Origin: Thermoplasmata archaeon
GTDB taxonomy: Archaea > Thermoplasmatota > Thermoplasmata > Thermoplasmatales > Thermoplasmataceae
DNA: 13,025 nucleotides
Reading direction: 5' to 3'
Assembly: GCA_021793945.1 (NCBI GenBank)
Contig: JAJYRT010000045.1
Location: 1-13,025 of the forward strand
The translations under genes were made by a program, and so were the position numbers. Within the stretch, counting starts at the first letter, position 1; the number at the start of each line of letters is the position of its first letter. Under the pieces are notes generated by a model that had not been told where the DNA came from, did no database searches, and worked only from the letters and a program-made list of their open reading frames with translations. Below are positions 6,588 to 13,025 of the stretch, in pieces.

Positions 6588-9500
6588 TCACCAGATCCCT
6601 TTTCTCTTGGTTATGAAGAGTGCAAGCGCAACTATGGCAGCAGAACCTGCAGCGGCAACAGCAATCAAGATCACGCTGTCTGAACCGGACTGGGCAGGCA
6701 TGGCAATTTCTTTGAAGTATACCATGACTGTCACTGGTGATCCGGAAACATTGAGAGTGCCGTTGCTGGTGATTGTGGTGAATCCTGCCACCTGTGTGAT
6801 GTTATAGCGGTAGGTGCCGTTGGCTCCGCTGAATGTAATATTGGATCCGGTGGAATTTTCCGTTGCGCCGTTGAGAGCCACTACCCACCTGGTTCCGTTT
6901 GGTAGACCGGATTCCTCAAACGTTACGTCGTATAACGATACCTTCGAGGATGATTTGGCAAAAGTTATGGCAATAGCTAATCCGGATCCGTCCACTGTAG
7001 CTGTACCTGAGGAAGGAGACGCAGAATAGCCCGTTGAAATCACTGTATAATCGTAGGTCCCATTAGATGCGCTGAACGTCATTGAAGACGCCGTGGAGGA
7101 TTCGTAAACACCACCGAAGCCCACTTCCCAGGCCTGCCCCTGTGGAAGACCTGTTTCGGAAAATGTAACGCTATACTGAGAGATGTGGCTGGATATAATA
7201 GAAACGGTATCAGAGCCCATGTTCATCACATATATTTCATTGCCCTTACCGGCAATTGCGACAGATTCTGGATCGTACCCTACTGGAACGCTCCCAATGT
7301 ATGTTTTGCCTGAAACTGATATGAGGAACACGGAAGAAGGATTGCCGTTATAGCTGAAGTTCGCAACAACGAGATAGCCGCTGGCTGGATCAAAGGCCAA
7401 CGATGTACCTCCATTTGGAATGGTTATGTTGGCAACCACCAACCCCGAGGAGAGATTAACAGCCATCACCAGGTTGGCAGTTCCCGTGAGATAGAGATAG
7501 CCGTTTGAGGGGACGAATGTGCTCCCGGTAATTGAATACCAGGATGGGACCGAGATGTTTTTCAGAATAGTGATTCCTGAGATTACGCTAATGTTCGAAG
7601 TGTCTGAGTCGGTTAGCAGCACGTTTCCGTTAAGACTGTCGTAGGATAGTGTGAATACCGATACCTCACCAGCAGGCAGAGATATGTTGCCTACCACATT
7701 ATCCGTCAGGGTATTTATTACTGAAAGTATGTTGAATCCTGCCTGGTATACGTACAGATAGTGATTGTAACTGTCGAACAGCATATTCGACGGATTCGAA
7801 CCGCTTCCGGTGCTGATGTACCCAATGATGTTTGCTGTGGAGGCATTGACCAGTGCTATATTGCCCCCTAAGTAATCCGAAACATAGAGCGTGTTGCTGT
7901 ATGGATCAAGCGCAACGCCGGAGGGTCCGCTTAATCCGGCAGTTATGCTGAAGGTTGACATGTCGGAAGCATTGATGACATAGAGGGCGACTGAATCCGC
8001 TACATAGACGAGGTTGCTGGCCCTGTCATATACCATTGAGGATTGCCCATAGATCTGATCAGACTGGTAGTAATCCCCGGTATAGGCTCTATAGCTGTTG
8101 AGATCTATAGTGTTGCTTACGTATGGGGTCAATGTGCTCTGGCGTATGAATGACACAGTCATGTCATAGTATCCAGAGTTGGTCAGGTGGAGGATGCCGG
8201 ATCCTGGGTAAACGGTGTAGCCAGTTACTGATGAGATCTCGAATGAATAGCTCCCAAGGGGGAGGGTAAAGTAGATATCCGAAGTGCTGGTGCTATGAGT
8301 CACCCCGGCTATTGTCACACCCCATGCAGTTCCTGCGGGGAGCCCTGTCTCAGTAAAGACCTCGGTAGCATTGTACTGGAACCCGAAGTTGACCGCTATA
8401 GTGACATTATTGCCGGAAATTGGGAAGCTGCCGCTCGCCACCATAGGGAAACCGTAATAGTTGTTGTACACCTGGTATGTGTAACTTCCGTTCTGTGCAA
8501 TGAATGTCGCCGAGCCCAGCGAATAGTAGGAATAGCCTCCAAAGGGAGAGTAAAGATCGCTCTCACTGTAAGTGGTTGTGTTGAACAGTTCTCCCACCCA
8601 GTCATTGGCTGACGGCATGCCTGTAGCATCTATTGTGACGGCGTAATACCCCGGTTTGAGATAGAAGTTTACGGTACGGTTGTAGCCGCCCTTCGAAATG
8701 TTCAGATACGGGGAGGTGGAATTCTTGACCACTCCCGTAAATGGACTTTGCCAGGATGTCATATCCAGAATAACTGATACAGTGTAGTTTGCCGCGGGAA
8801 GGAAGAACGTTACGCTGGGATATGGGCTGTAGGAATAGGCAACCCATGTAGTGTTAATGTAGAGGTACACATACCATGATGACCCAATCGGCTGGCCGGT
8901 CTCACTGTAATTCACCTCGTAAAAATGCAACTGGTCAATCACCGGTGATCCCCTGACCGTTAGGGTTCTCGCAGGCGACCCAAAGTCAGAATCAATGTAA
9001 TTGATGTAATTGCCGTCGATAGAGTTTTCCCAGTAAGTTTTGAGATAATAGGTATAGGTTCCGTTTGCAAGGTATAAGGTCAATTCCGGAGTGCCAGCAG
9101 AAATTAGTGAATAAGAAGTGCCTATTAATATATATACGCCCCAACTTGCATTGGTGAGGTTGATGCCAGTTTCCTGGAAAGTGGCTGCATAAACACCTTT
9201 GTAGGAAACGCTCACTGAATTTGTTCCCGTGACAATGTCCATGAGGACTGGAGTCGCATTAGAGTAGGTTAATACATAATTGGATGTATAGACGTTCCTT
9301 GTGTAAGTATACTTTCCGGAATCCAGGTAGAGCGAAAACTCCGTTGCGGTAGTTTCTCCAGTATTAATTTGAGACGGAAGGATACTGGTATTTGAGATCG
9401 CAATACCCCAGTACGCGCCAGAAGGGAGCCCTTTTTCAATGAAAGTGACGTTCTGGAGGCTGAATGAAACCGAATGGGCCGATGTCGAGGTGTTAATGTA

Positions 9501-10304
9501 ACCTTCTGCAAAAAAGTAGCTGAACCCATGATTCAATATCACGTCTGCCCGATATGAATAATTACCAGCAAGCACGTATGTTGTAAATGAGCTTGAGGTG
9601 CCAAATATGCTGTTGTAGTATGTGGACGTGTTGGCTAGGGATATTCCCCATTCAAACGGATAACCGGTGGCAGAGAATTTCAGTGAATCGAATGCAAGCG
9701 CCACTACCGGGTTATTGCCACTCACAGCGACTTTTCCACTGGTAGTGGTAATCAGAAGGTTGTCGCTCGTCGTATAAACTGTGTATGAATAGGTGCCACC
9801 AGCAACTATAAACTGCAGCGTGGAATTTGTCGTCATCAAGGTTGATGAGAATCCAGAAGTGTTACCGATTCCGACCCCCCACTGGGCACCTGCAGCCATT
9901 CCGCTCTCCTGAAAAATTATCCTGTTGAAAACCAGGTTCTCAGCGATGTTAGCGCCACTAACCTTCACAATGCCAGTCAGAATATATGGAGACTCCCCCT
10001 GCACATATGCGAAGTACAAATAACTGGAGTTGGTTGCATTGAAGCTTATGGAAGAGAGATCAGACGCCTTGTAGAAGCTGCCGAACTGGACTGCCCACCC
10101 TTTTCCTGAAGGCAGACCAGTCTCACTGAATGTAACTGAATACGTACTGCCTGTATTGAGTGCCTTATGCAAAACAGACATGTGCGGAGCATTTCCCCCC
10201 GCCCCCTGATCTGAAGAGACAATCAAAATATAAGATGCGGGAACTATCATAATCAATACCATCAATATTGCAAACGCTGCATTTCTAGTGCTTTTTCGGA
10301 ACAT
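6588..10304 (-). CDS. Giant membrane-anchored surface protein with ten SETGLP-like repeats and a seven-bladed propeller
   Basis: The 1238-residue protein has an N-terminal signal or anchor helix (about 9-30) after MFRKSTRN. Eight Ig-like beta repeats follow, with cores near 55, 126, 205, 285, 371, 461, 553 and 646 (YSVTFSETGLPSGKGW, FTETGLPAGTAWGV). YVTN/NHL-like blades occupy about 755-1038 (GVALDPYSNTLYVSD, SLAFDPASGYLVVAN). Two more repeats start at 1044 and 1125. A C-terminal membrane helix (about 1208-1230) ends in KRKGIW, a positive stop-transfer tail. Most of the chain would be outside the cell, and dozens of N-x-S/T sites suggest heavy glycosylation. Such proteins are common in Thermoplasmata and may serve in adhesion or as part of the envelope; the ligand is unknown. 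A GAGGT at 10308-10312 could serve as a ribosome-binding site for the chosen ATG. Confidence 0.9.
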   Translation of the reverse strand: MFRKSTRNAAFAILMVLIMIVPASYILIVSSDQGAGGNAPHMSVLHKALNTGSTYSVTFSETGLPSGKGWAVQFGSFYKASDLSSISFNATNSSYLYFAYVQGESPYILTGIVKVSGANIAENLVFNRIIFQESGMAAGAQWGVGIGNTSGFSSTLMTTNSTLQFIVAGGTYSYTVYTTSDNLLITTTSGKVAVSGNNPVVALAFDSLKFSATGYPFEWGISLANTSTYYNSIFGTSSSFTTYVLAGNYSYRADVILNHGFSYFFAEGYINTSTSAHSVSFSLQNVTFIEKGLPSGAYWGIAISNTSILPSQINTGETTATEFSLYLDSGKYTYTRNVYTSNYVLTYSNATPVLMDIVTGTNSVSVSYKGVYAATFQETGINLTNASWGVYILIGTSYSLISAGTPELTLYLANGTYTYYLKTYWENSIDGNYINYIDSDFGSPARTLTVRGSPVIDQLHFYEVNYSETGQPIGSSWYVYLYINTTWVAYSYSPYPSVTFFLPAANYTVSVILDMTSWQSPFTGVVKNSTSPYLNISKGGYNRTVNFYLKPGYYAVTIDATGMPSANDWVGELFNTTTYSESDLYSPFGGYSYYSLGSATFIAQNGSYTYQVYNNYYGFPMVASGSFPISGNNVTIAVNFGFQYNATEVFTETGLPAGTAWGVTIAGVTHSTSTSDIYFTLPLGSYSFEISSVTGYTVYPGSGILHLTNSGYYDMTVSFIRQSTLTPYVSNTIDLNSYRAYTGDYYQSDQIYGQSSMVYDRASNLVYVADSVALYVINASDMSTFSITAGLSGPSGVALDPYSNTLYVSDYLGGNIALVNASTANIIGYISTGSGSNPSNMLFDSYNHYLYVYQAGFNILSVINTLTDNVVGNISLPAGEVSVFTLSYDSLNGNVLLTDSDTSNISVISGITILKNISVPSWYSITGSTFVPSNGYLYLTGTANLVMAVNLSSGLVVANITIPNGGTSLAFDPASGYLVVANFSYNGNPSSVFLISVSGKTYIGSVPVGYDPESVAIAGKGNEIYVMNMGSDTVSIISSHISQYSVTFSETGLPQGQAWEVGFGGVYESSTASSMTFSASNGTYDYTVISTGYSASPSSGTATVDGSGLAIAITFAKSSSKVSLYDVTFEESGLPNGTRWVVALNGATENSTGSNITFSGANGTYRYNITQVAGFTTITSNGTLNVSGSPVTVMVYFKEIAMPAQSGSDSVILIAVAAAGSAAIVALALFITKRKGIW
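6711..7175 (-). repeat. C-terminal pair of SETGLP-like domain repeats
   Basis: Repeats 9 and 10 (residues about 1044-1198) have cores YSVTFSETGLPQGQAW and YDVTFEESGLPNGTRW, each followed by a strand, an NGTY turn and a final strand ending in an ITF- or VYF-type motif. They are closer to repeat 1 than the middle repeats are, which suggests copying between the two ends of the gene or stronger constraint there. Confidence 0.8.
7191..8042 (-). other. Seven-bladed YVTN-like beta-propeller coding segment
   Basis: Residues about 755-1038 form seven units of roughly 36-45 residues. Each has a [A/S]-x-D-x2-[S/N]-x-x[L/I]YV strand, a small linker, and a [I/V]-x-[V/L][I/V][N/S] strand. Blades start near 755, 792, 836, 881, 920, 964 and 1010. 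Propellers of this type bind partner proteins or glycans. The blade count comes from reading by eye. Confidence 0.75.
8145..10142 (-). repeat. N-terminal array of eight SETGLP-like domain repeats
   Basis: Eight units of about 80-95 residues cover residues 55-720. Repeats 1, 4 and 8 keep the canonical ETGLPxGxxW or KGLPSGxYW core. Repeats 3 (SATGYPFEWG), 5 (QETGINLTNASWGV), 6 (SETGQPIGSSWYV) and 7 (DATGMPSANDWVG) are strongly diverged. Each repeat ends in a G/N-x-Y-x-Y strand and a hydrophobic strand, as in Ig-like folds. Confidence 0.8.
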
Positions 10305-10790
10305 ACTACCTCATAAAATCCACCTGCTCTATTCAAGATTAGTTTTACGCCAAAAGTGTAAAAACAACCACCAAATGAAAAGAACTGGGAAGATCTCAGG
10401 CACCCTGCATACCATCCCTAAGTTTTGGTAAGCCTGAGGATATCTCTTCTGAAATATTCCACCGATACTATCCATGCATTCAGGCAACCACCTCAACATT
10501 CCCTGCTACCATTTCCATCCATTAGATCAATTCGTGAGATAGATATTCTTCACGACACCCCTCTGACGGGAAAGACTGTATACGTCGGTCCAGATTTGTA
10601 CAAAATCGCCGGTTTGATAATGACCCACTTTAAATATAGATCTCATTGCTTCTTCACTTCTTTTTTATTATTGGCAGTGAGTTTTCGCGAGCATTTGTTC
10701 TTTTAATGTCGTTTTAGAAATACCTTGCGTGGTCTTACGCCTCCCGCGTAAAGCCAATTGCTAAATATGTTCGGCTTCTCATACGATCAT
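10305..10790. other. Intergenic region between divergent genes
   Basis: The - strand genes start at 10304 and the + strand gene at about 10791. An open frame at 10425-10706 on the + strand has no recognisable motif and is probably spurious. A small perfect hairpin (ttacgc at 10735-10740, gcgtaa at 10746-10751) lies close before the membrane-protein promoter. A T-rich run occurs at about 10660-10670. No RNA gene was recognised. Confidence 0.4.
10761..10769 (+). promoter_or_regulatory. TATA-like box for the small membrane protein
   Basis: The sequence ctaaatatg lies 22-30 bases before the ATG at 10791, the position expected for a leaderless archaeal transcript. This is the main reason for preferring that ATG over the upstream TTG at 10758. 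Confidence 0.45.
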
Positions 10791-11174
10791 ATGACAACGC
10801 AATCCGGGAATGAGGATATGGTGCAAATAGAAAGATTCAAAGGTATGAGGAGAGCCTATGGCCTGGCTGCTGGGGCCAGTCTAGCCTTCCTTATGGTTAT
10901 CCTTGCTGAGATGGACAACCCAGTTTTCGCTGTGGATGATGCTGTGGTGGGTTTGATGGGGATTGCTGTGCTGGTAATCCTTTTCTTGAAGAGGAACGAT
11001 CTGAGCCTGCCATCTCTCAAATGGCAGTCAAACCTATTCTTCATTCTATTGCTAATAGGATATTTGGTCGTCCTGGCCTGGGTACCGATCGAACTCGGTG
11101 ACCCTGATGCTGTGGGCGATGATTTCTCCTCGATATTCTTCATCGCTGTCATTGTGGCGAACCGCCTTCTATAA
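10791..11174 (+). CDS. Small predicted membrane protein with about four helices, function unknown
   Basis: The 127-residue protein from the ATG at 10791 has a short polar start (MTTQSGNEDMVQIERFKGMRR). Four hydrophobic stretches follow, at about 22-41, 49-66, 79-98 and 111-124 (GLAAGASLAFLMVIL, VVGLMGIAVLVILFL, NLFFILLLIGYLVVL, FFIAVIVANRLL). Acidic residues cluster between helices 3 and 4 (ELGDPDAVGDDF). I do not recognise the family. It is not obviously part of an operon: the surface-protein gene is divergent and the next gene lies far downstream. The frame is open back to a TTG at 10758 and an ATG at 10767, so the start is uncertain, but composition and hydrophobicity make a real protein likely. 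Confidence 0.65.
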   Translation: MTTQSGNEDMVQIERFKGMRRAYGLAAGASLAFLMVILAEMDNPVFAVDDAVVGLMGIAVLVILFLKRNDLSLPSLKWQSNLFFILLLIGYLVVLAWVPIELGDPDAVGDDFSSIFFIAVIVANRLL

Positions 11175-11743
11175 TGTGGATACAGGGGAAGCGGGACGGG
11201 AACCCCCTCTGGAGTGCAGACGCCTGTGGTTGTTTTACCCTGTTTTCCCGCCTTCTCTTTTTTCCTCGTTCCGATTCATATCAAGCGGATAAGGGATTGA
11301 TTTTAACGCAGGAGTTCAAATTGGATTCCAGATAGGAGTGAGAGGTTACACAGATTATACCCCGTTTGGAACGCGGTCATTGCCATATGCTTCTTGAGGA
11401 TGTCCATGTAAGGTGCAGCAGTAATAGAAGCACTGGGCGATCCTATCGTGCTACCCTATGAACTTCTGTTAGGTTGCACCTTCATGGTATGCCCTGGTAG
11501 CGAGTATCCCCTGGATATGCGGATCTGGGAAGAGAAACCAGAAAAAAGGCCCAGGGCAATTGTATACGTAGCGATTTTAGTTGGCTGAGATCAGTAAGGG
11601 ATGTAGCGTTGATGGAATACCGTATAATAAACTGTTATACATATAGTATATTTAAGTATGTATGGAAAATCAACTTATTCGTAGTTATTTCATATTATTC
11701 TTGATTTATGAAATGGGAGGATGGAAAAGGTTGCCATAATAGA
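11175..11743. other. Gene-poor region with a possible decayed reading frame
   Basis: No intact gene was found. One + strand frame is open from 11307 to 11585 except for a single TAA at 11409-11411. It reads SSNWIPDRSERLHRLYPVWN up to the stop and GDPIVLPYELLLGC, MVCPGSEYPLDMRIWEEKPE and AIVYVAILVG after it. It looks protein-like in places (hydrophobic stretches, W/C/P content) but no family was recognised. An A/T-rich stretch (11622-11660) contains the inverted repeat gtataa/ttatac (11622-11640) and a TATA-like tatatttaag, but no gene follows on the + strand. Confidence 0.3.
11231..11266 (+). terminator. T-rich terminator region after the small membrane protein
   Basis: Three T runs (tgtttta, tgttttc and a six-T run at 11258-11263) follow the gene within 60-90 bases, without a hairpin. 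Oligo-T tracts are the usual archaeal termination signal. Confidence 0.4.
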
Positions 11744-12298
11744 CTATTTTTCACATGTTACCGCAAACCACATATTTTCAGGGATATTGACACTTATAGC
11801 ATCTTTCGTATCTGCAATGCGACCTGCATTGAGTTTGTAATGAACGGAAACGTACAAATCAACCAGACCGAGTCCTGTGTAGAATTTCCCATCCCCCCAT
11901 CCTCCCTTTGCAAGCACAATTGCGCCTGCAGAATTTCCTATTATCACCCCTGAGAACTCATTTAACCTATATTGCAAAGCCTTCTGTTTTAACTCGCGAT
12001 AAAGAATCTCAGCGTCTCCGCCTGGAACATAAATGACGTCTGCCTCAGAGAATTTTCGTTGGATATCATTTTCAGGATCGGTTTTAGCCAGAAACAATAC
12101 CTCTTTAAAACCGCAATATGAAAAATAGTCACTAAACACCTTGGAATATTCAGCTTCCTTCACAGGGGAATCCGAGGTCCATGGTATAACCAAGATTTTC
12201 CCTGAACTTGATAACTTCCTCACGCCCTTGAAAAGGGTTTCATTGGTTTTCCGTTTAACATCCTCGCCTCCCTGCAAGATTATGATCTTGGTGGTCAT
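11744..12298 (-). CDS. Peptidase S51-family protein (PepE/cyanophycinase-like), short
   Basis: The 184-residue protein has the class-I-glutaminase-like fold of S51 peptidases: KIIILQGGED at the start, VIYVPGGDAEILY at 89-100, and the nucleophile elbow GNSAGAIVLAKGG with S123. H153 (VSVHYK) is the likely catalytic His. Family members are cytoplasmic serine peptidases that cleave Asp-X dipeptides (PepE) or related bonds. The usual length is about 200-240 residues. Here the chain ends right after SVNIPENMWFAVTCEK, where relatives continue with one or two more strands, so the C-terminus may be clipped. It has a TATA-like box 21-31 bases upstream and stands alone, divergent from a transposase gene. 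Its substrate cannot be told from sequence. Confidence 0.85.
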   Translation of the reverse strand: MTTKIIILQGGEDVKRKTNETLFKGVRKLSSSGKILVIPWTSDSPVKEAEYSKVFSDYFSYCGFKEVLFLAKTDPENDIQRKFSEADVIYVPGGDAEILYRELKQKALQYRLNEFSGVIIGNSAGAIVLAKGGWGDGKFYTGLGLVDLYVSVHYKLNAGRIADTKDAISVNIPENMWFAVTCEK

Positions 12299-12301
12299 AT
12301 A

Positions 12302-12311
12302 GCTTTTAAGA
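12302..12311 (+). promoter_or_regulatory. TATA-like box for the + strand transposase ORF
   Basis: The sequence gcttttaaga is 18-27 bases before the ATG at 12329. It lies just ahead of the peptidase start codon (12296-12298), so the two divergent promoters are interleaved. Confidence 0.4.
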
Positions 12312-12318
12312 GGGTAAG

Positions 12319-12329
12319 GTTTTTAAAAA
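12319..12329 (-). promoter_or_regulatory. TATA-like box for the peptidase S51 gene
   Basis: The near-palindromic gtttttaaaaa is 21-31 bases before the ATG at 12298 on the - strand. It abuts the + strand transposase start codon at 12329. Confidence 0.45.
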
Positions 12330-12706
12330 TGTCGGCAGTAATGTCATTTATCCGTGCGATTAAAAAAGGTGACAAAACCTACTATCAGGAAGTTGAAAAT
12401 AAGTGGATCAATGGAAAGACTGTACAGAAACACATCAGGTACGTCGGCGTGGACAAAGAGAGTCCTGATCACATCCCGCTTGAAAAGGTTCAGTTTGGAT
12501 ACATAGCAACAAGGCTCATGCAGGGTGATCTATCACCGAACGAACTCCCTGACATGATCGAGAAGATGGGCCATCGCGTGAGCAGGGAAAACCTGGAGAG
12601 GATCGGCCTTTACTACAGCTTTAAAAAAAACTCCTTTTCCCTTTCACTCTACCGGAAAAGATCATCGGGGAAGCAGAAAGATGCATCAGGTGCGGAAAAA
12701 GAATGA
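12329..12706 (+). CDS. Transposase N-terminal ORF, frame broken before the zinc-ribbon region
   Basis: The 125-residue frame starts MSAVMSFIRAIKKGDKTYYQ and continues VENKWINGKTVQKHIRYVG, the charged N-terminal segment found ahead of many archaeal DDE transposases. IATRLMQGDLSPNELPDMIE and a helix ending LERIGLYYSFKKN follow. It ends RSSGKQKDASGAEKE with a TGA at 12704-12706. The -1 frame over the same bases reads GEAERCIRCGKRMRECYTY and continues into the next ORF, so the natural protein probably crosses frames between about 12623 and 12680. The eight-A run at 12623-12630 (heptamer A AAA AAC) is a candidate slip site. No catalytic DDE residue lies in this part. The exact IS family is not recognised. 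Confidence 0.75.
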   Translation: MSAVMSFIRAIKKGDKTYYQEVENKWINGKTVQKHIRYVGVDKESPDHIPLEKVQFGYIATRLMQGDLSPNELPDMIEKMGHRVSRENLERIGLYYSFKKNSFSLSLYRKRSSGKQKDASGAEKE

Positions 12707-13023
12707 GAGAATGCTACACCTATCAGAGGATGCTCAGGACCCTGTCCGGAGAAGTGAACCTGAATATTCACATAAGAAAGTGTCCTGATCATGCGGAAAC
12801 GAACCGGAATACCATTGATGCACTTGTAAACGGTTCAGGCTTCGATCCAAGGGTAACCATAGCTGTGGGATTGCTGAGATGGATCATGGACTACCAGATG
12901 ATGTGCTCCCTTTATTATTTGGACACTTATAAGAGAGAATATATAGAGATTAGAAGATATAAGGGGGAGTCCAGAGGGGGTTTTCTGAAACTCCTGCACA
13001 CTCCGGGACATATGGTGATCTAG
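12703..13023 (+). pseudogene. Transposase middle fragment with zinc-ribbon-like start, truncated
   Basis: The 106-residue frame begins MRECYTYQRMLRTLSGEVNL and continues NIHIRKCPDHAETNRNTIDA and RVTIAVGLLRWIMDYQM. With the upstream bases of the same frame it gives C-I-R-C...C and a later RKCP, a zinc-ribbon-like set of cysteines. Its ATG overlaps the TGA of the preceding ORF by four bases (atga), so coupled translation is also possible. After residue 66 or so (about base 12900) the chain changes to a low-quality tail rich in K, Y and R (YKREYIEIRRYKG) and stops at 13023. The DDE catalytic part is not in the window. The most likely reading is truncation by a junction near 12900 with other DNA. 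Confidence 0.6.
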
Positions 13024-13025
13024 AA

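Noticed and set aside
10425..10706. 93-codon + strand frame upstream of the membrane protein
   Set aside because: No recognisable domain; composition looks random (many S, R, H, F). It could be real, but there is nothing to support it.
11201..11213. 13-base inverted match between 11201-11213 and 12970-12982 (aaccccctctgga), considered as ends of an IS
   Set aside because: About one such match is expected by chance in a window of this length; the match does not extend, and the peptidase gene inside is not a mobile-element gene.
11311..11333. tRNA T-arm-like sequence (gttcaaat)
   Set aside because: No matching acceptor, D or anticodon stems around it.
11708..11953. 81-codon + strand frame antisense to the peptidase gene
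   Set aside because: It overlaps the well-supported peptidase S51 gene on the other strand, and its Cys/His/Ile-rich translation is typical of a shadow frame.
12961..12998. Similarity between the G/T-rich block at the right edge and the presumed end of the IS5-type element at 236-262
   Set aside because: Only loose agreement (G/T/A runs); orientation does not fit a transposase start on the visible side, and neither partner end is in the window.

Overview
The window looks like a piece of an archaeal genome, most likely from Thermoplasmata (Ferroplasma/Cuniculiplasma-like). This is an inference from three observations: a giant surface protein built from 'SETGLP-type' repeats typical of that group; promoters in which a TATA-like box sits about 20-30 bases before the start codon with little or no leader; and archaeal-type toxin-antitoxin and transposase genes. 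No rRNA or tRNA gene and no CRISPR array was seen, so the placement is not firm.

Layout from left to right. Bases 1-205 hold the N-terminal part of an IS5-type transposase running off the left edge. A RelBE-like toxin-antitoxin pair (353-803, + strand) follows. It converges on a VapBC pair (926-1616, - strand). A 49-codon ORF (1676-1825) resembles the C-terminal half of a carboxymuconolactone decarboxylase/AhpD-like protein and is probably a remnant. Next is a complete IS1634-like insertion sequence (about 1932-3581) with an intact 514-residue DDE transposase and imperfect terminal inverted repeats of about 28 bases. After a gene-poor stretch come two large genes on the - strand. The upstream one (10304-6588) encodes a 1238-residue membrane-anchored surface protein with ten SETGLP-like repeats and an apparent seven-bladed YVTN-type propeller between repeats 8 and 9. 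A hairpin plus T-tract follows its stop codon. The downstream one (6328-3935) encodes a 797-residue ArsR-like HTH + STAND NTPase + helical/TPR-like protein, a plausible signal-sensing transcription regulator.

The right third is sparser. It holds a small four-helix membrane protein (10791-11174, + strand), a gene-poor region with possible decayed coding sequence, a short peptidase S51-family protein (11744-12298, - strand), and a divergent, broken transposase pair (12329-13023, + strand). In that pair the downstream frame carries the zinc-ribbon-like part and the catalytic part is not in the window.

Overall this is accessory DNA: three transposase loci, two toxin-antitoxin modules and likely gene remnants surround a conserved-looking surface-protein/STAND-regulator pair. 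No complete undescribed defence system can be demonstrated. The most interesting unit is the giant propeller-containing surface protein followed on the same strand by an HTH-STAND-TPR protein. That the two work together is a hypothesis.
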